A stretch of 64,000 bases of DNA from Ruegeria lacuscaerulensis (lineage in GTDB: Bacteria > Pseudomonadota > Alphaproteobacteria > Rhodobacterales > Rhodobacteraceae), in assembly GCF_013031245.1 (NCBI RefSeq), contig NZ_WPZL01000018.1:22968-86967 (forward strand), read 5' to 3'. The position numbers and the translations under genes were made by a program. Position 1 is the stretch's first letter. The number at the start of each line of letters is the position of its first letter. Positions 35,170 through 44,232 of this stretch are shown piece after piece. The notes beneath the pieces were generated by a model. The model worked only from the letters and a program-made list of their open reading frames with translations. It ran no database searches and was not told the origin of the DNA.

Positions 35170-36224
35170 AATTGACTGAGAAACTGGGCCTGGCTGTCCT
35201 GCACCGGATGGACCCCGAAACCGCCCATGGGATGTCGATAAAGGCGTTGAAGGCTGGACTTGCCCCTTCACCGGGACCCGTGACGTCGCCCCGCTTACAG
35301 ACCCGTATTGCCGGGTTGGGCCTGCCAAACCCGGTTGGTCTGGCAGCTGGCTTTGACAAGAACGGAGAGGTTCTGACGCCTTTGTCGCGCTCGGGCTTCG
35401 GGTTCATCGAAGTCGGCGCCGTCACTCCACGCCCGCAGCCCGGAAATCCCAAACCCCGCCTGTTCCGCCTGACCGAGGACAAAGCCGCCATCAATCGCTT
35501 TGGCTTCAACAACGAAGGTATGGAGGTCATGGCCGACCGCCTGGCCAACCGTCCCAAGGATGCGGTGATCGGTCTGAACCTTGGTGCGAACAAGGACAGC
35601 GACGACCGTCCCGGTGACTTTGCCAAAGTTTTGGCCCATTGCGCCGCAAATCTGGATTTCGCCACGGTCAACGTCTCTTCGCCCAACACCGAGAAACTGC
35701 GGGACTTGCAGGGCAAGGCCGCGCTGGGTGCGCTGTTGGGCGGCGTGATCGAAACGCGTAATGCGCTGCCCCGTCCTTTGCCCATTTTCCTGAAAATCGC
35801 CCCTGATCTGACCGGGTCCGAGTTGCAGGACATCGCCGACGTGGCCGTCGAGACCGGGGTAGACGCCATTATCGCCACCAACACAACCCTGTCCCGCGAG
35901 GGCTTGCGCAGCGCCCACAAGAGCGAAACCGGTGGTCTGTCCGGCGCTCCTTTATTCGAAAAATCGACGCGGGTTCTGGCGCGTCTCAGCCAATTGACCG
36001 GCGGGAATATCCCTCTGATCGGTGTGGGCGGCATCAGCAATGCACAGCAAGCCTATACCAAAGTTTGCGCCGGTGCTTCTGCCGTGCAGCTCTATACCGC
36101 CTTGGTTTATGGCGGCATTTCTTTGGCAGCAGAGATCGCAAAGGGTTTGGATGAATTGTTGGCGCAGGACGGGTTCAACTCAGTCGCGCAAGCTGTTGGA
36201 AGTAAAAGAGAGGACTGGCTGTGA
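35166..36224 (+). CDS. pyrD: Dihydroorotate dehydrogenase (quinone), class 2
   Basis: PyrD oxidises dihydroorotate to orotate in pyrimidine synthesis, passing electrons to quinone at the membrane. The 352-residue protein has the class 2 N-terminal helical part, [43 protein letters not shown], and the catalytic serine in [13 protein letters not shown] (about 177). [15 protein letters not shown] and the final [10 protein letters not shown] bind FMN. Its start overlaps the small frame upstream; its stop overlaps the arsC-like gene (GTGA). Confidence 0.97.
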   Translation: MKLTEKLGLAVLHRMDPETAHGMSIKALKAGLAPSPGPVTSPRLQTRIAGLGLPNPVGLAAGFDKNGEVLTPLSRSGFGFIEVGAVTPRPQPGNPKPRLFRLTEDKAAINRFGFNNEGMEVMADRLANRPKDAVIGLNLGANKDSDDRPGDFAKVLAHCAANLDFATVNVSSPNTEKLRDLQGKAALGALLGGVIETRNALPRPLPIFLKIAPDLTGSELQDIADVAVETGVDAIIATNTTLSREGLRSAHKSETGGLSGAPLFEKSTRVLARLSQLTGGNIPLIGVGGISNAQQAYTKVCAGASAVQLYTALVYGGISLAAEIAKGLDELLAQDGFNSVAQAVGSKREDWL

Positions 36225-36562
36225 TAGAGTACTGGCACAACCCCCGTTGTTCGAAATCCCGCGCCGGGCTGGCTCTGCTTGAAGAGAACGGCGCGGAGGT
36301 CGAGGTTCGTAAATACCTTGAGGATGCCCCCTCAGCCGACGAGCTTCGCGCCGTGCTTGACCAATTGGGCAGCGCCGCCATCGACATGGTGCGCACGGGC
36401 GAAAAGCAGTTCAAAGAACTGGGCCTGACCAAAACATCGCCCGAAGGCGACTTGATACAAGCCATGGCCGAGAACCCGATCCTGATTGAACGCCCACTGG
36501 CTATTTCTGGCGGCAAGGCGGCTATTGGGCGCCCGCCCGAGAACCTATTAGAACTGCTCTAG
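36221..36562 (+). CDS. arsC: ArsC/Spx-family reductase (glutaredoxin-type arsenate reductase)
   Basis: A 113-residue thioredoxin-fold protein. It has the active-site cysteine at residue 10 in [12 protein letters not shown] and the downstream [20 protein letters not shown] block with the conserved arginine. The family includes true arsenate reductases and YfgD-like proteins; no other arsenic genes are nearby, so an arsenic role is uncertain. The start is GTG 36221, overlapping the pyrD stop by four bases. The 3' end overlaps the convergent MATE gene by four bases. Confidence 0.85.
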   Translation: MIEYWHNPRCSKSRAGLALLEENGAEVEVRKYLEDAPSADELRAVLDQLGSAAIDMVRTGEKQFKELGLTKTSPEGDLIQAMAENPILIERPLAISGGKAAIGRPPENLLELL

Positions 36563-37875
36563 GCCACCTGCGCCTCAAGCCGGGGATAGCGCCACCCTAG
36601 TGTGACGCCGCGCGCGATGTTCAGAATCATCAGAGCGGCCCACAGTCCGTGATTGCCAAGGATCGGCACCAGAAGGAAAAGCGCCACCACATAGATCGCG
36701 ACCGACTGAATCATTGCGTTGCGCATCGCGCGGGTCCAGGTGGCCCCGATATAGATGCCGTCGAACATCCAGCTTGCCACGCCAATTACCGGTGCCAGCG
36801 CCGCCCAGATCAGGTATTCCCGCGCCGCGATCCGAACGTCGGGCGATGTCGACATTAAGTCGATCAGAGCAGGCCCAGCAAGATAGAACACCATCCCCAA
36901 AGCAAGGGCCCCTCCCACGCCCCATTGCGAGGCCATGATCGACGCGCGCCGGACCTGATACCGGTCCCGCGCGCCGACCGCGCTGCCGACCAGTGCCTCG
37001 GCGGAAAAGGCGAACCCGTCCAGAGCGAAGGCGGTGATCTCAAGGAATTGCAGCAACACCTGATTGGCAGCAAGATTCACGTCTCCCAGATCCGAGCCCA
37101 CGAACAGAAATGTGGTAAACGCCCCGGTCAGAAGGACGGACCGGATCATGATATCCCCATTCACCTGCATCATCCGCCGTAACCGTGCCGCATCGAAAAT
37201 CCGGGGCCAGTCACGCCACTGGTTGCCGCCGAACGCGCGCCGACACAGCCACAGGCCCAGCGCCAGCCCGGTCCATTCAGCGATCAGGGTCGCAATGGCA
37301 ACGCCTTCCACACCCCATCCGAGGCCAAGTACGAACCACAGATCCAACAGGATGTTCAGCCCGTTCATCCAAACTTGCAGAACGAATACGCCACGGGTTC
37401 GTTCGACCGCGATCAGCCAACCCGTCACGGCAAACAGTGCAATCGTTGCAGGGGCACCCCAGATTCGGATCTGCAGGTAATCCCGCGTCAGCGCCTCGAC
37501 CTCGGGGCTTGCGGGTGAGAGGGCAAAAGCGCCCCAGAACACCCAGATCTGGGTCAGGATAAAGAACAGCCCCGCCGTGCCGCCAAGCAGTAGCCCGCGC
37601 ATCAGCAGGGCTCCGGTTTCCGCCGTTTCCCCTGCCCCGCGCGCCTGCGCAACAAGACCGGTTGTTCCCATGCGAAGGAATCCAAAGATCCAATAGATGC
37701 TGGCCAGGATCACGGCGCCCATTCCGACGGCCCCGATTGGCGCCGCCAGACCCATCTGCCCGACCACGCCGGTATCTACTGCGCCCAGAATCGGTACAGT
37801 GGCGTTGGACAGCACGATAGGAACGGCGATTTTCAACACCCGCTTATGCGTGAGGGGTGCCGAGGCGACCTGCAT
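36559..37875 (-). CDS. MATE family efflux transporter (DinF-like)
   Basis: The 438-residue membrane protein has about 12 helices in two halves, as expected for MATE drug/cation antiporters. Supporting blocks are VPIVLSNATVPILGAVDTGV near the start, LRMGTTGLVAQARGAGE, and WMNGLNILLDLWFVLGLGWG in the first half; AALVGS-like SAEALVGSAVGARD and ASWMFDGIYIGATWTRAMRN in the second. The substrate is unknown. It ends seven bases from the next minus-strand start region and may follow the two thioesterase genes in one transcript. Confidence 0.92.
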   Translation of the reverse strand: MQVASAPLTHKRVLKIAVPIVLSNATVPILGAVDTGVVGQMGLAAPIGAVGMGAVILASIYWIFGFLRMGTTGLVAQARGAGETAETGALLMRGLLLGGTAGLFFILTQIWVFWGAFALSPASPEVEALTRDYLQIRIWGAPATIALFAVTGWLIAVERTRGVFVLQVWMNGLNILLDLWFVLGLGWGVEGVAIATLIAEWTGLALGLWLCRRAFGGNQWRDWPRIFDAARLRRMMQVNGDIMIRSVLLTGAFTTFLFVGSDLGDVNLAANQVLLQFLEITAFALDGFAFSAEALVGSAVGARDRYQVRRASIMASQWGVGGALALGMVFYLAGPALIDLMSTSPDVRIAAREYLIWAALAPVIGVASWMFDGIYIGATWTRAMRNAMIQSVAIYVVALFLLVPILGNHGLWAALMILNIARGVTLGWRYPRLEAQVA

Positions 37876-37881
37876 AATGAC

Positions 37882-38400
37882 TTACTCTTTTTCCGGTTTG
37901 GGTTGCGGCATCAAAAAATGACCGGTGGCCTGAGCAAACGGGCGCGCGTGATTGTCCTGCCATGTCTCGACCCGAACCGAGGCATAGCGTCGCCCCAACC
38001 GGCTGACAAAGGCCCGCGCATACGCATCACGTGGCAAACCAGACCGCAGATAATCGACTGTGAAATCGACGGTTTTCGGAAATCGCACGGTCTCGTCCCC
38101 GAAAATATCACTAGCGTCCAGTTCGCCGCTTTCGATGCGCGGAAAGAAGTATTCCCAACTCAACGTGATGACGGCAGTCACTTCGAGGAACGCCGCCGTC
38201 ACCCCCCCGTGCAATGCGGGCAGCAGAGGGTTTCCGATCAGTTTCTCGTCAAAATTCAGCACGCCGGTCAGTTCATCCCCCCGACGGTCGAAACTGATAT
38301 TGAGGAACCGGATATACGGAACACCTTCGACAATTGCGTTCAGGGCCGCATCGCGACGTTGCTTGACCACCTGCATGGGTTCGGGACGGGAGCGGGCCAT
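37882..38400 (-). CDS. PaaI-type hotdog thioesterase 1
   Basis: A 172-residue hotdog-fold protein with NPLLPALHGGVTAAFLEVTA, which contains the HGG motif of PaaI/acyl-CoA thioesterases, and FPKTVDFTVDYLRSG. It probably hydrolyses acyl-CoA. The frame is open upstream to 38577, but ATG 38400 follows the stop of the upstream paralogue by one base and keeps the usual domain start. It may support the acyl-CoA cluster at 38938-46915. Confidence 0.88.
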   Translation of the reverse strand: MARSRPEPMQVVKQRRDAALNAIVEGVPYIRFLNISFDRRGDELTGVLNFDEKLIGNPLLPALHGGVTAAFLEVTAVITLSWEYFFPRIESGELDASDIFGDETVRFPKTVDFTVDYLRSGLPRDAYARAFVSRLGRRYASVRVETWQDNHARPFAQATGHFLMPQPKPEKE

Positions 38401-38401
38401 A

Positions 38402-38821
38402 TCACTTGCCCTCCACTGTGAACGCGCCGGAGGCTGTCGCGACCGGATTTTCCTGATCTTCGTCGCTGGCAGTAGCACGAACAAAGGCCACGTTTCGCGT
38501 GATATGATAGCAGGTCGCGCGGGTTGTGATGGTCTGACCCGGTGTCGCCGCACGCATGTAATCGATGCGCAGATCAATGGTTGCTGTGCTGCTGGGCGCG
38601 AACGGATGACTCATTACTGCTGCTCCGCAACAGGTGTCCAACATCGTGGATATGGCGCCGCCATGGATCACACCGGTCCGCGGGTCACCTATCAGAGCCT
38701 CGTTATATGACATGGTGATTTCCGCCTCACCATTGCCGATTTTGGTCAGCTCCAAACCCAACGCATTGGCATGCGGAATGGCTTCAATGAACTGACGCGC
38801 TATTTTCAATATGCCCGCCAT
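38402..38821 (-). CDS. PaaI-type hotdog thioesterase 2
   Basis: A 139-residue hotdog-fold thioesterase with GDPRTGVIHGGAISTMLDTC (HGG motif near 54) and TIDLRIDYMRAATPGQ, a standard PaaI block. It is upstream of, and one base from, its paralogue, a tandem pair that could form a mixed or sequentially acting enzyme. It diverges from the MerR gene at 38938 across 116 bases. Confidence 0.9.
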   Translation of the reverse strand: MAGILKIARQFIEAIPHANALGLELTKIGNGEAEITMSYNEALIGDPRTGVIHGGAISTMLDTCCGAAVMSHPFAPSSTATIDLRIDYMRAATPGQTITTRATCYHITRNVAFVRATASDEDQENPVATASGAFTVEGK

Positions 38822-38937
38822 ATTGATGGCTCCTGTCGTCTGATCGCCTCTTTATGTGCCTCTGGTGGCGCAAAGGGCAAGCCCGACTGTTGCGCTTGCC
38901 GTCACGACGGCCTAACTTGCGATCAAGGAGGCCAGGA

Positions 38938-39306
38938 ATGTCCGACAAACGTTTGTCATTCAAAGAGATGTGCGCCGAGTTCGAAGTGACTCCACGTACC
39001 CTGCGCTACTATGAATATATAGAGCTGCTGCAGCCAGAGCGGGAAGGCAGATCGCGTTTCTACGGCCCCCGCGAGTGCGCGCGGATGACACTGATCATGC
39101 GTGGCCGCAAATATGGATTTCCACTGGAAGACATCCGCCAGTGGCTGCTGATCTATGAGGATCAGGGGAATCAGGCGCAGATGGCGGCTTTCGTGGATAT
39201 GGCGGATCAACAGGTGATCGAGTTGCATAAACAAAGGCAGCAGCTGGATGAGGCGATCGAAGCCTTGCAGGAAATGCGCGATCAGACCGCCAGGTCACTG
39301 ACCTGA
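38938..39306 (+). CDS. MerR family regulator 1 (LiuR-like)
   Basis: A 122-residue regulator with an N-terminal winged helix (LSFKEMCAEFEVTPRTLRYY, residues 6-25), the wing region EREGRSRFYGPRECARM, a linker LEDIRQWLLIYEDQG, and a C-terminal coiled coil (about 80-118). It lacks the cysteines of metal-sensing MerR proteins. It resembles LiuR-type regulators of acyl-CoA catabolism. ATG 38938 follows AAGGAGG at 38925. It is a paralogue of the regulator at 39598. Confidence 0.9.
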   Translation: MSDKRLSFKEMCAEFEVTPRTLRYYEYIELLQPEREGRSRFYGPRECARMTLIMRGRKYGFPLEDIRQWLLIYEDQGNQAQMAAFVDMADQQVIELHKQRQQLDEAIEALQEMRDQTARSLT

Positions 39307-39391
39307 TCGACCGACGGACCCTTATTACACGTAGTGCATTAGCTTAATTGAGCGGAGTTTCATGGCCCCGTTCCAGGTTTGTGTTTCGCGA

Positions 39392-39409
39392 TAAGGCGCT
39401 CGGGCGCCT
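39392..39409 (+). terminator. Short hairpin after MerR 1
   Basis: AGGCGC and GCGCCT pair across a four-base loop about 85 bases after the MerR 1 stop. There is no T run, so its function as a terminator is weak; it separates MerR 1 from the promoter region of MerR 2. Confidence 0.35.
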
Positions 39410-39424
39410 CACCCACCGAAATTC

Positions 39425-39524
39425 CGTTACGTAACGTCCCAAAAAGTAGGTAAACCGCACCTTGACGCGAGAGGATGCTACGTCAACTTATTTGTGACGT
39501 AGCGTTTGCATTACGTGAACGTCA
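39425..39524. promoter_or_regulatory. Cluster of palindromic operator-like sites upstream of MerR 2
   Basis: Three elements are visible: a perfect 12-base palindrome CGTTACGTAACG at 39425-39436; GCTACGTCA (39477-39485) and TGACGTAGC (39495-39503), a perfect nine-base inverted repeat with a nine-base spacer; and TTACGTGAACGTCA at 39511-39524. All share the TACGT core. I recall similar ACGT-core palindromes for LiuR-type MerR regulators, so these are likely autoregulatory sites that may also control the acyl-CoA dehydrogenase gene. Confidence 0.6.
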
Positions 39525-39597
39525 TCTCCGTGTTGTAACGTGCGCATCGACTGCGCAACTAACTTTGATAGACGCCAGTGACGAGAGTGCTGAAACC

Positions 39598-39999
39598 ATG
39601 ACCGAAGACCTGATGACCATACGTGAAATGTGCGAGACGTACGATGTTACACCACGCACATTGCGGTTTTACGAGGCAAAGGAACTTTTGTTTCCGATCC
39701 GTGAGGGGCAAAAGCGTTTGTTCACCAAACGTGACCGCGCGCGCCTGAAACTGATCCTGCGCGGCAAGCGCTTTGGGTTCAGCCTGGAGGAGATCCGGCA
39801 ATTGCTGGATCTGTACCATGTCGGTGACCAGCAACTGACTCAGATGACCCGTACATATGAAATTGCGCGGGAACGTCTGGCAGACATGGAAACCCGCAAG
39901 GAAGAACTCACTCAGGCCATTGACGAATTGAAGGAACAGTTGCGTTGGGGCGAGAAAGTCATCGCCTCGATGAAACACGAGAAAAAGGCCGCCGGGTAA
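39598..39999 (+). CDS. MerR family regulator 2 (LiuR-like)
   Basis: A 133-residue regulator with a winged helix ([19 protein letters not shown], about 7-25), [17 protein letters not shown] as wing, [12 protein letters not shown], and a long coiled coil (about 80-130) ending in lysines. It shares the pattern MCxxxxVTPRTLRxYE with MerR 1. No metal-binding cysteines are seen. ATG 39598 is chosen; a frame extension to 39475 runs through the operator cluster. It lies 46 bases before the acyl-CoA dehydrogenase gene and probably regulates it. Confidence 0.9.
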   Translation: MTEDLMTIREMCETYDVTPRTLRFYEAKELLFPIREGQKRLFTKRDRARLKLILRGKRFGFSLEEIRQLLDLYHVGDQQLTQMTRTYEIARERLADMETRKEELTQAIDELKEQLRWGEKVIASMKHEKKAAG

Positions 40000-40045
40000 C
40001 CCTCGCGGTCCCAACCCCGGACATCTGAAATTAAGGGAGCTTCAT

Positions 40046-41827
40046 ATGCCCGTTTACAACGCGCCTACCAAAGACACTCAGTTCATTCTGCACGATGTTC
40101 TGAAAGTCTCGAAATCGGATATTCCGGGGTACAGCGAACTGGAAGCCGAGTTTACAGGCGCCGTTCTGGAAGAAGCTGGCAAAGTTGCCACCAACGTTCT
40201 GCACCCGCTGAACGTGGTAGGAGACACAGAAGGGTGCCGGTTGGAAAACGGCATCGTGTATACACCCACAGGATTCAAAGATGCCTTCGAGCAGATGAAA
40301 GAAGGCGGTTGGACCGGCCTGGACATGCCCGAAGAGTACGGTGGCCAGAACATGCCCTATGTTCTGGGAACGGCAGTGGGCGAGATGTTCTCGGGCGCGA
40401 ACCAGGCGTTTGTGATGTATCAGGGCCTGACCCATGGCGCGGCGTCCGCCATCCTGGCGCATGGCACCGACGAGCAGAAGAACAAATACCTGCCGAACAT
40501 GGTTAGCTGCGAATGGACCGGCACCATGAACCTGACCGAGCCGCATTGCGGCACCGATCTGGGCCTGATGCGCACCAAGGCGGAACCGCAGGGCGATGGC
40601 TCCTACAAGATATCGGGCCAGAAGATCTTTATCTCGGCCGGTGATCACGACATGGCCGACAACATCATCCACCTTGTTCTGGCCAAGATCCCCGGCGGTC
40701 CCGAAGGTATCAAGGGCGTGTCCTTGTTTATCGTGCCCAAGTTCATTGTTAACGAAGATGGTTCACTGGGTGAGCGCAACGGCGTCTCGGTCGGCAAGAT
40801 CGAAGAGAAGATGGGCATCCACGGCAACTCGACCTGTGTCATGAACTATGACGAAGCCACCGGCTGGCTGCTGGGAGAGGAGCACAAAGGCATGCGCGCC
40901 ATGTTCACCATGATGAACGAAGCGCGTTTGGGGGTGGGCATGCAAGGCCTGTCTCAGGCCGAGGCAGCATTCCAGAACGCCTTGGAATATGCCAAGGATC
41001 GCCTGCAAGGTCGCGACGTGACCGGCGTGAAAAACCCGGACGGCCCAGCTGACCCACTGATCGTTCACCCCGATATCCGCCGCAATCTGATGGACCAGAA
41101 AAGCTTTACCGAAGGCGCGCGTGCGTTCATCCTGTGGGGCGCGACGATGATCGACAAAGCGCATCGTTCGAGCGACAAGGATGCGGATGGGCTGATCTCG
41201 TTGCTGACACCAGTCATCAAAGGATTCCTGACCGATCAAGGCTATGACATGACCGTTCAGGCGCAGCAGGTCTATGGTGGCCATGGCTACATCGAGGAAT
41301 CGGGCATGTCGCAATACACTCGCGATGCCCGTATCGCCATGATTTACGAAGGCGCCAACGGCGTTCAGGCGCTGGATCTCGTCGGTCGTAAGCTGGCGCA
41401 GGATGGCGGCAAGCACGTGATGGCGTTCTTCGAGATGGTCAAAACCTTCTGCAAAGAGAATGGCGGCAAAGATGAAACCTATGACAAAGCCTTCATCGAA
41501 CCGCTGAAAGCCGCCTCCAAAGACCTGCAGGCAGCTGGCATGTACTTTATGCAGGAAGGTATGAAGAACCCGAACAACGCCCTGTCTGGCTCTTATGACT
41601 TCATGCACATGTTCGGACATGTCTGCCTTGGTCTGATGTGGGCGCAGATGGCGAAAGCCGCGCAGGATGCTCTGGACGGAGGCGCATCCGACAAGGTGTT
41701 CTACGAGACCAAGATCAACACTGGTCGCTTCTATATGGCCCGCCGCCTACCTGCCACCGCCCTGCATCTGGCCCGGATTCGAACCGGCGCGGATACGGTC
41801 ATGGCGCTGGAGGTCGCGAATTTCTGA
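40046..41827 (+). CDS. Acyl-CoA dehydrogenase, long (about 600-residue) type
   Basis: The 593-residue flavoprotein introduces the first double bond in beta-oxidation-like pathways. It has the acyl-CoA dehydrogenase core with [51 protein letters not shown], and the catalytic glutamate at 435 in [14 protein letters not shown], plus the extra N- and C-terminal parts of the long subfamily. DmdC (methylmercaptopropionyl-CoA dehydrogenase) of marine relatives belongs to this subfamily, so such a substrate is possible but not shown. AAGGGAG lies six bases before the ATG. Confidence 0.93.
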   Translation: MPVYNAPTKDTQFILHDVLKVSKSDIPGYSELEAEFTGAVLEEAGKVATNVLHPLNVVGDTEGCRLENGIVYTPTGFKDAFEQMKEGGWTGLDMPEEYGGQNMPYVLGTAVGEMFSGANQAFVMYQGLTHGAASAILAHGTDEQKNKYLPNMVSCEWTGTMNLTEPHCGTDLGLMRTKAEPQGDGSYKISGQKIFISAGDHDMADNIIHLVLAKIPGGPEGIKGVSLFIVPKFIVNEDGSLGERNGVSVGKIEEKMGIHGNSTCVMNYDEATGWLLGEEHKGMRAMFTMMNEARLGVGMQGLSQAEAAFQNALEYAKDRLQGRDVTGVKNPDGPADPLIVHPDIRRNLMDQKSFTEGARAFILWGATMIDKAHRSSDKDADGLISLLTPVIKGFLTDQGYDMTVQAQQVYGGHGYIEESGMSQYTRDARIAMIYEGANGVQALDLVGRKLAQDGGKHVMAFFEMVKTFCKENGGKDETYDKAFIEPLKAASKDLQAAGMYFMQEGMKNPNNALSGSYDFMHMFGHVCLGLMWAQMAKAAQDALDGGASDKVFYETKINTGRFYMARRLPATALHLARIRTGADTVMALEVANF

Positions 41828-41834
41828 TCAGTAC

Positions 41835-41863
41835 CCGGTTCCGGTGCCCGGTACCGGAACCGG
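41835..41863. repeat. Perfect inverted repeat after the acyl-CoA dehydrogenase gene
   Basis: CCGGTTCCGGT (41835-41845) and ACCGGAACCGG (41853-41863) form an 11-base-pair stem with a seven-base loop, starting seven bases after the stop. Without a T run it is more likely an mRNA-stabilising or attenuating hairpin than a terminator; it could also be an operator for the small protein gene that follows. Confidence 0.7.
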
Positions 41864-41881
41864 TTCTGCAGAGGAGACGTT

Positions 41882-42094
41882 ATGCCAAAACGATTTCGCC
41901 TGACCCGCCGCTTTCCGGTCGCAATGACCGAAGATGGCTATCGTAAACTCAAAGGGTTCGCGCGCGAGGCCGGGTTGGATGAAGGCGAGGCCCTGTCCTT
42001 TCTGTTCGAAAACTTCAATAGCGTCATTGACGAGGAGAATCTGACCCACCGCCTACGTATTTTCAATTCCGAGCTTGAGGCCCGCAAACGGTAG
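41882..42094 (+). CDS. Small conserved-looking protein, possible ribbon-helix-helix DNA binder
   Basis: A 70-residue basic protein with an excellent ribosome site (GAGGAG before the ATG). The order of a short strand (RRFPVAMT), helix (EDGYRKLKGFAREAG) and second helix (GEALSFLFENFNSVID) fits a ribbon-helix-helix fold, but I do not recognise a family. It sits between two beta-oxidation genes behind a strong inverted repeat, so a local regulatory role is possible. This is inference from pattern only. Confidence 0.75.
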   Translation: MPKRFRLTRRFPVAMTEDGYRKLKGFAREAGLDEGEALSFLFENFNSVIDEENLTHRLRIFNSELEARKR

Positions 42095-42137
42095 GGAATG
42101 CACACCACCCCTAAGTTGGCGCCGGCCTTAAGACCAG

Positions 42138-42170
42138 ATGCCTCCGGCGGGAGTATTTTTGAAAAGATGA
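42138..42170 (+). repeat. Rhodobacterales-type intergenic element, terminator-like
   Basis: ATGCCTCCGGCGGGAGTATT followed by TTTGAAAAGATGAA. I recall this CCTCCGGCGGGAGTATTT stretch as very frequent behind genes in Rhodobacterales genomes. CTCC and GGAG pair over a GGCG loop, followed by TATTTTT, so it can act as a small terminator. Only one clear copy is seen in this window. The rest of the gap to 42370 holds a GTCCCTG/CAGGGAC inverted repeat (42181-42219) and no gene. Confidence 0.6.
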
Positions 42171-42370
42171 AATGAGATGCGTCCCTGCCACCGGGCGCGC
42201 TCGCCATCAGGACAGGGACGACTTCACCTTTTGCGGCCATCGGCTCTCCAGCCTGTACCGCCTGACAACTAGAGCAAAGGAATGTTGATCAAAAGTTACC
42301 GTATGAGCTTCATCTTTTCACAAATACTCATTTCCGACCTAACAACACACGCCACGGGAGGGGCGTTCGC

Positions 42371-43009
42371 ATGACCATAAAACTTCATTGCTTCGGAGAA
42401 AGCGGGAATTGCTACAAAGCGGCGCTAGCTTTGGAGTTGTCAGGGTTGGAATGGGAGCCAGTCTTTGTTGATTTCTTTAATGGCCAGACTCGGACGCCGG
42501 AATACCGGACAGACGTGAATGACATGGGTGAAGCGCCCGTCATGATCGATGGCGATTTTCGAACCACGCAGTCTGGCGCAATTCAGGCTTATGCAACTGA
42601 AAAATCGGGAAAGTTTGGCGGAAAGGATCGCGACGAAAACTATGAGATTTTCCGTTGGGTATTGTGGGACAACCACAAGCTCAGCTCAATGGCGGGAGTG
42701 ACCCGTTTTCTGATAAACTTTCTGCCAGAACAGCACCGCAACCCTGACGTCATTGCTTTCAATCAGGGTCGGCTGAAGGCGGCTTATCAGGTGCTGAACT
42801 CGCATCTGGACGGCCGCGATTGGGTTGTTGGTGATGGGCTGACCAACGCTGACCTCAGCTGTTGCGGATACCTCTATTACCCCGAACCATTCGGCTTTGA
42901 CCGTGCCGACTGGCCCCATATCGACGCCTGGCTCACGCGCCTGTCTGAGCAGCCCGGCTGGAAACACCCCTATGACCTGATGCCCGGCAAACCGTCGGAT
43001 CGAGCTTGA
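42371..43009 (+). CDS. Glutathione S-transferase family protein
   Basis: A 212-residue protein with an N-terminal thioredoxin-fold domain (KLHCFGESGNCYKAALALEL, then EAPVMIDGDFRTTQSGAI with the cis-proline and the glutathione-contacting T/S) and a helical C-terminal domain (WVVGDGLTNADLSCCGYLYY). Its possible catalytic serine lies in GESGNCYK. The substrate is unknown; the setting among acyl-CoA genes suggests conjugation or detoxification of an intermediate. GGGAGGGG precedes the ATG. Confidence 0.9.
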   Translation: MTIKLHCFGESGNCYKAALALELSGLEWEPVFVDFFNGQTRTPEYRTDVNDMGEAPVMIDGDFRTTQSGAIQAYATEKSGKFGGKDRDENYEIFRWVLWDNHKLSSMAGVTRFLINFLPEQHRNPDVIAFNQGRLKAAYQVLNSHLDGRDWVVGDGLTNADLSCCGYLYYPEPFGFDRADWPHIDAWLTRLSEQPGWKHPYDLMPGKPSDRA

Positions 43010-43020
43010 GGAGAGAACCC

Positions 43021-44232
43021 ATGACCGAAGCCTATATCTATGACGCCCTGCGCACCCCGCGCGGCAAGGGCCGCAAGGATGGGAGCCTGCACGAGGTAAC
43101 CTCGGTGCGCCTGTCCGCCGTGACCCTGAACGCAATGAAAGAGCGGAACAATCTGGAAGGCCACGCCGTTGAGGATGTGATCTGGGGCAACGTCACGCAG
43201 GTGATGGAACAGGGAGGCTGCCTGGCGCGCTCGGCGGTTTTGGCATCTGACCTGGACCAATCGATCCCCGGTCTGGCGATCAACCGGTTCTGCGCCTCCG
43301 GCATGGAAGCGGTGAACCTGGCCGCGAACCAGGTCAAGGGCGGTGCGGGCGAGGCTTACATCGCCGGTGGTGTCGAGATGATGGGCCGCGTGGCCATGGG
43401 CAGCGACGGTGCAGCGATTGCGGTTGATCCTTCCCTGGCGATAGAGACCTATTTCGTCCCTCAGGGTATCTCGGCCGATATCATTGCGACCGAGTACGGT
43501 TTCGACCGTGATCAGGCCGACGCGTTGGCAGTGGAATCCCAGAAACGAGCGGCAGAGGCATGGGCAGATAACCGGTTCAAAAAGTCGGTGATCACTGTCA
43601 AAGATCAGAACGGCCTGACCATTCTGGACCGGGATGAGTACATGCGGCCCGGTACTGACATGCAGAGCCTTGGCGCGCTGAACCCCTCGTTCGCAATGAT
43701 GGGCGAGCAGATGCCGGGCTTCGACAAAGTCGCCATGCTGAAATACCCGCATCTGGAAAAGATCAACCACATCCACCACGCGGGCAACAGCTCGGGCATC
43801 GTGGATGGTGCGGCGGCCGTTCTGATTGGCAACAAGGAATTCGGTGAGAAATACGGCCTGAAACCGCGCGCCCGCATCAAGGCCACCGCGAAAATTGGCA
43901 CCGACCCGACCATCATGCTGACCGGCCCGGTTCCAGTAACCGAGAAGATCCTCGCGGACAACGGCATGAAGATCAGCGATCTGGACCTTTTCGAAGTGAA
44001 CGAAGCTTTCGCCTCGGTCGTGTTGCGATTCCAGCAGGCGTTTGATGTCGAACCCGAACTGGTCAACGTTAACGGCGGTTCCATCGCAATGGGTCACCCG
44101 CTTGGCGCAACTGGCGCGATCATCATCGGCACCCTTCTGGATGAGCTGGAGCGTCAGGACAAGGAAACCGGTCTGGCCACACTCTGCATCGCATCCGGGA
44201 TGGGTGCGGCAACCATTATCGAGCGCGTCTGA
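43021..44232 (+). CDS. Acetyl-CoA C-acyltransferase (thiolase)
   Basis: A 403-residue thiolase that cleaves 3-ketoacyl-CoA with CoA. The acyl-carrying cysteine is at 91 in NRFCASGMEAVNLA, the base histidine at 359 in GGSIAMGHPLGATG, and the second cysteine at 389 in TLCIASGMGAA. The start is ATG 43021 after GAGGAGAG; a TTG 15 bases upstream is not needed. Its stop overlaps the cupin start by one base (TGATG). It works with the FadJ-like protein downstream. Confidence 0.96.
   Translation: MTEAYIYDALRTPRGKGRKDGSLHEVTSVRLSAVTLNAMKERNNLEGHAVEDVIWGNVTQVMEQGGCLARSAVLASDLDQSIPGLAINRFCASGMEAVNLAANQVKGGAGEAYIAGGVEMMGRVAMGSDGAAIAVDPSLAIETYFVPQGISADIIATEYGFDRDQADALAVESQKRAAEAWADNRFKKSVITVKDQNGLTILDRDEYMRPGTDMQSLGALNPSFAMMGEQMPGFDKVAMLKYPHLEKINHIHHAGNSSGIVDGAAAVLIGNKEFGEKYGLKPRARIKATAKIGTDPTIMLTGPVPVTEKILADNGMKISDLDLFEVNEAFASVVLRFQQAFDVEPELVNVNGGSIAMGHPLGATGAIIIGTLLDELERQDKETGLATLCIASGMGAATIIERV

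Noticed and set aside
42970..44097. A 375-codon minus-strand frame opposite the thiolase
   Set aside because: The thiolase has all three catalytic residues; the reverse frame has no motif and crosses gene borders.
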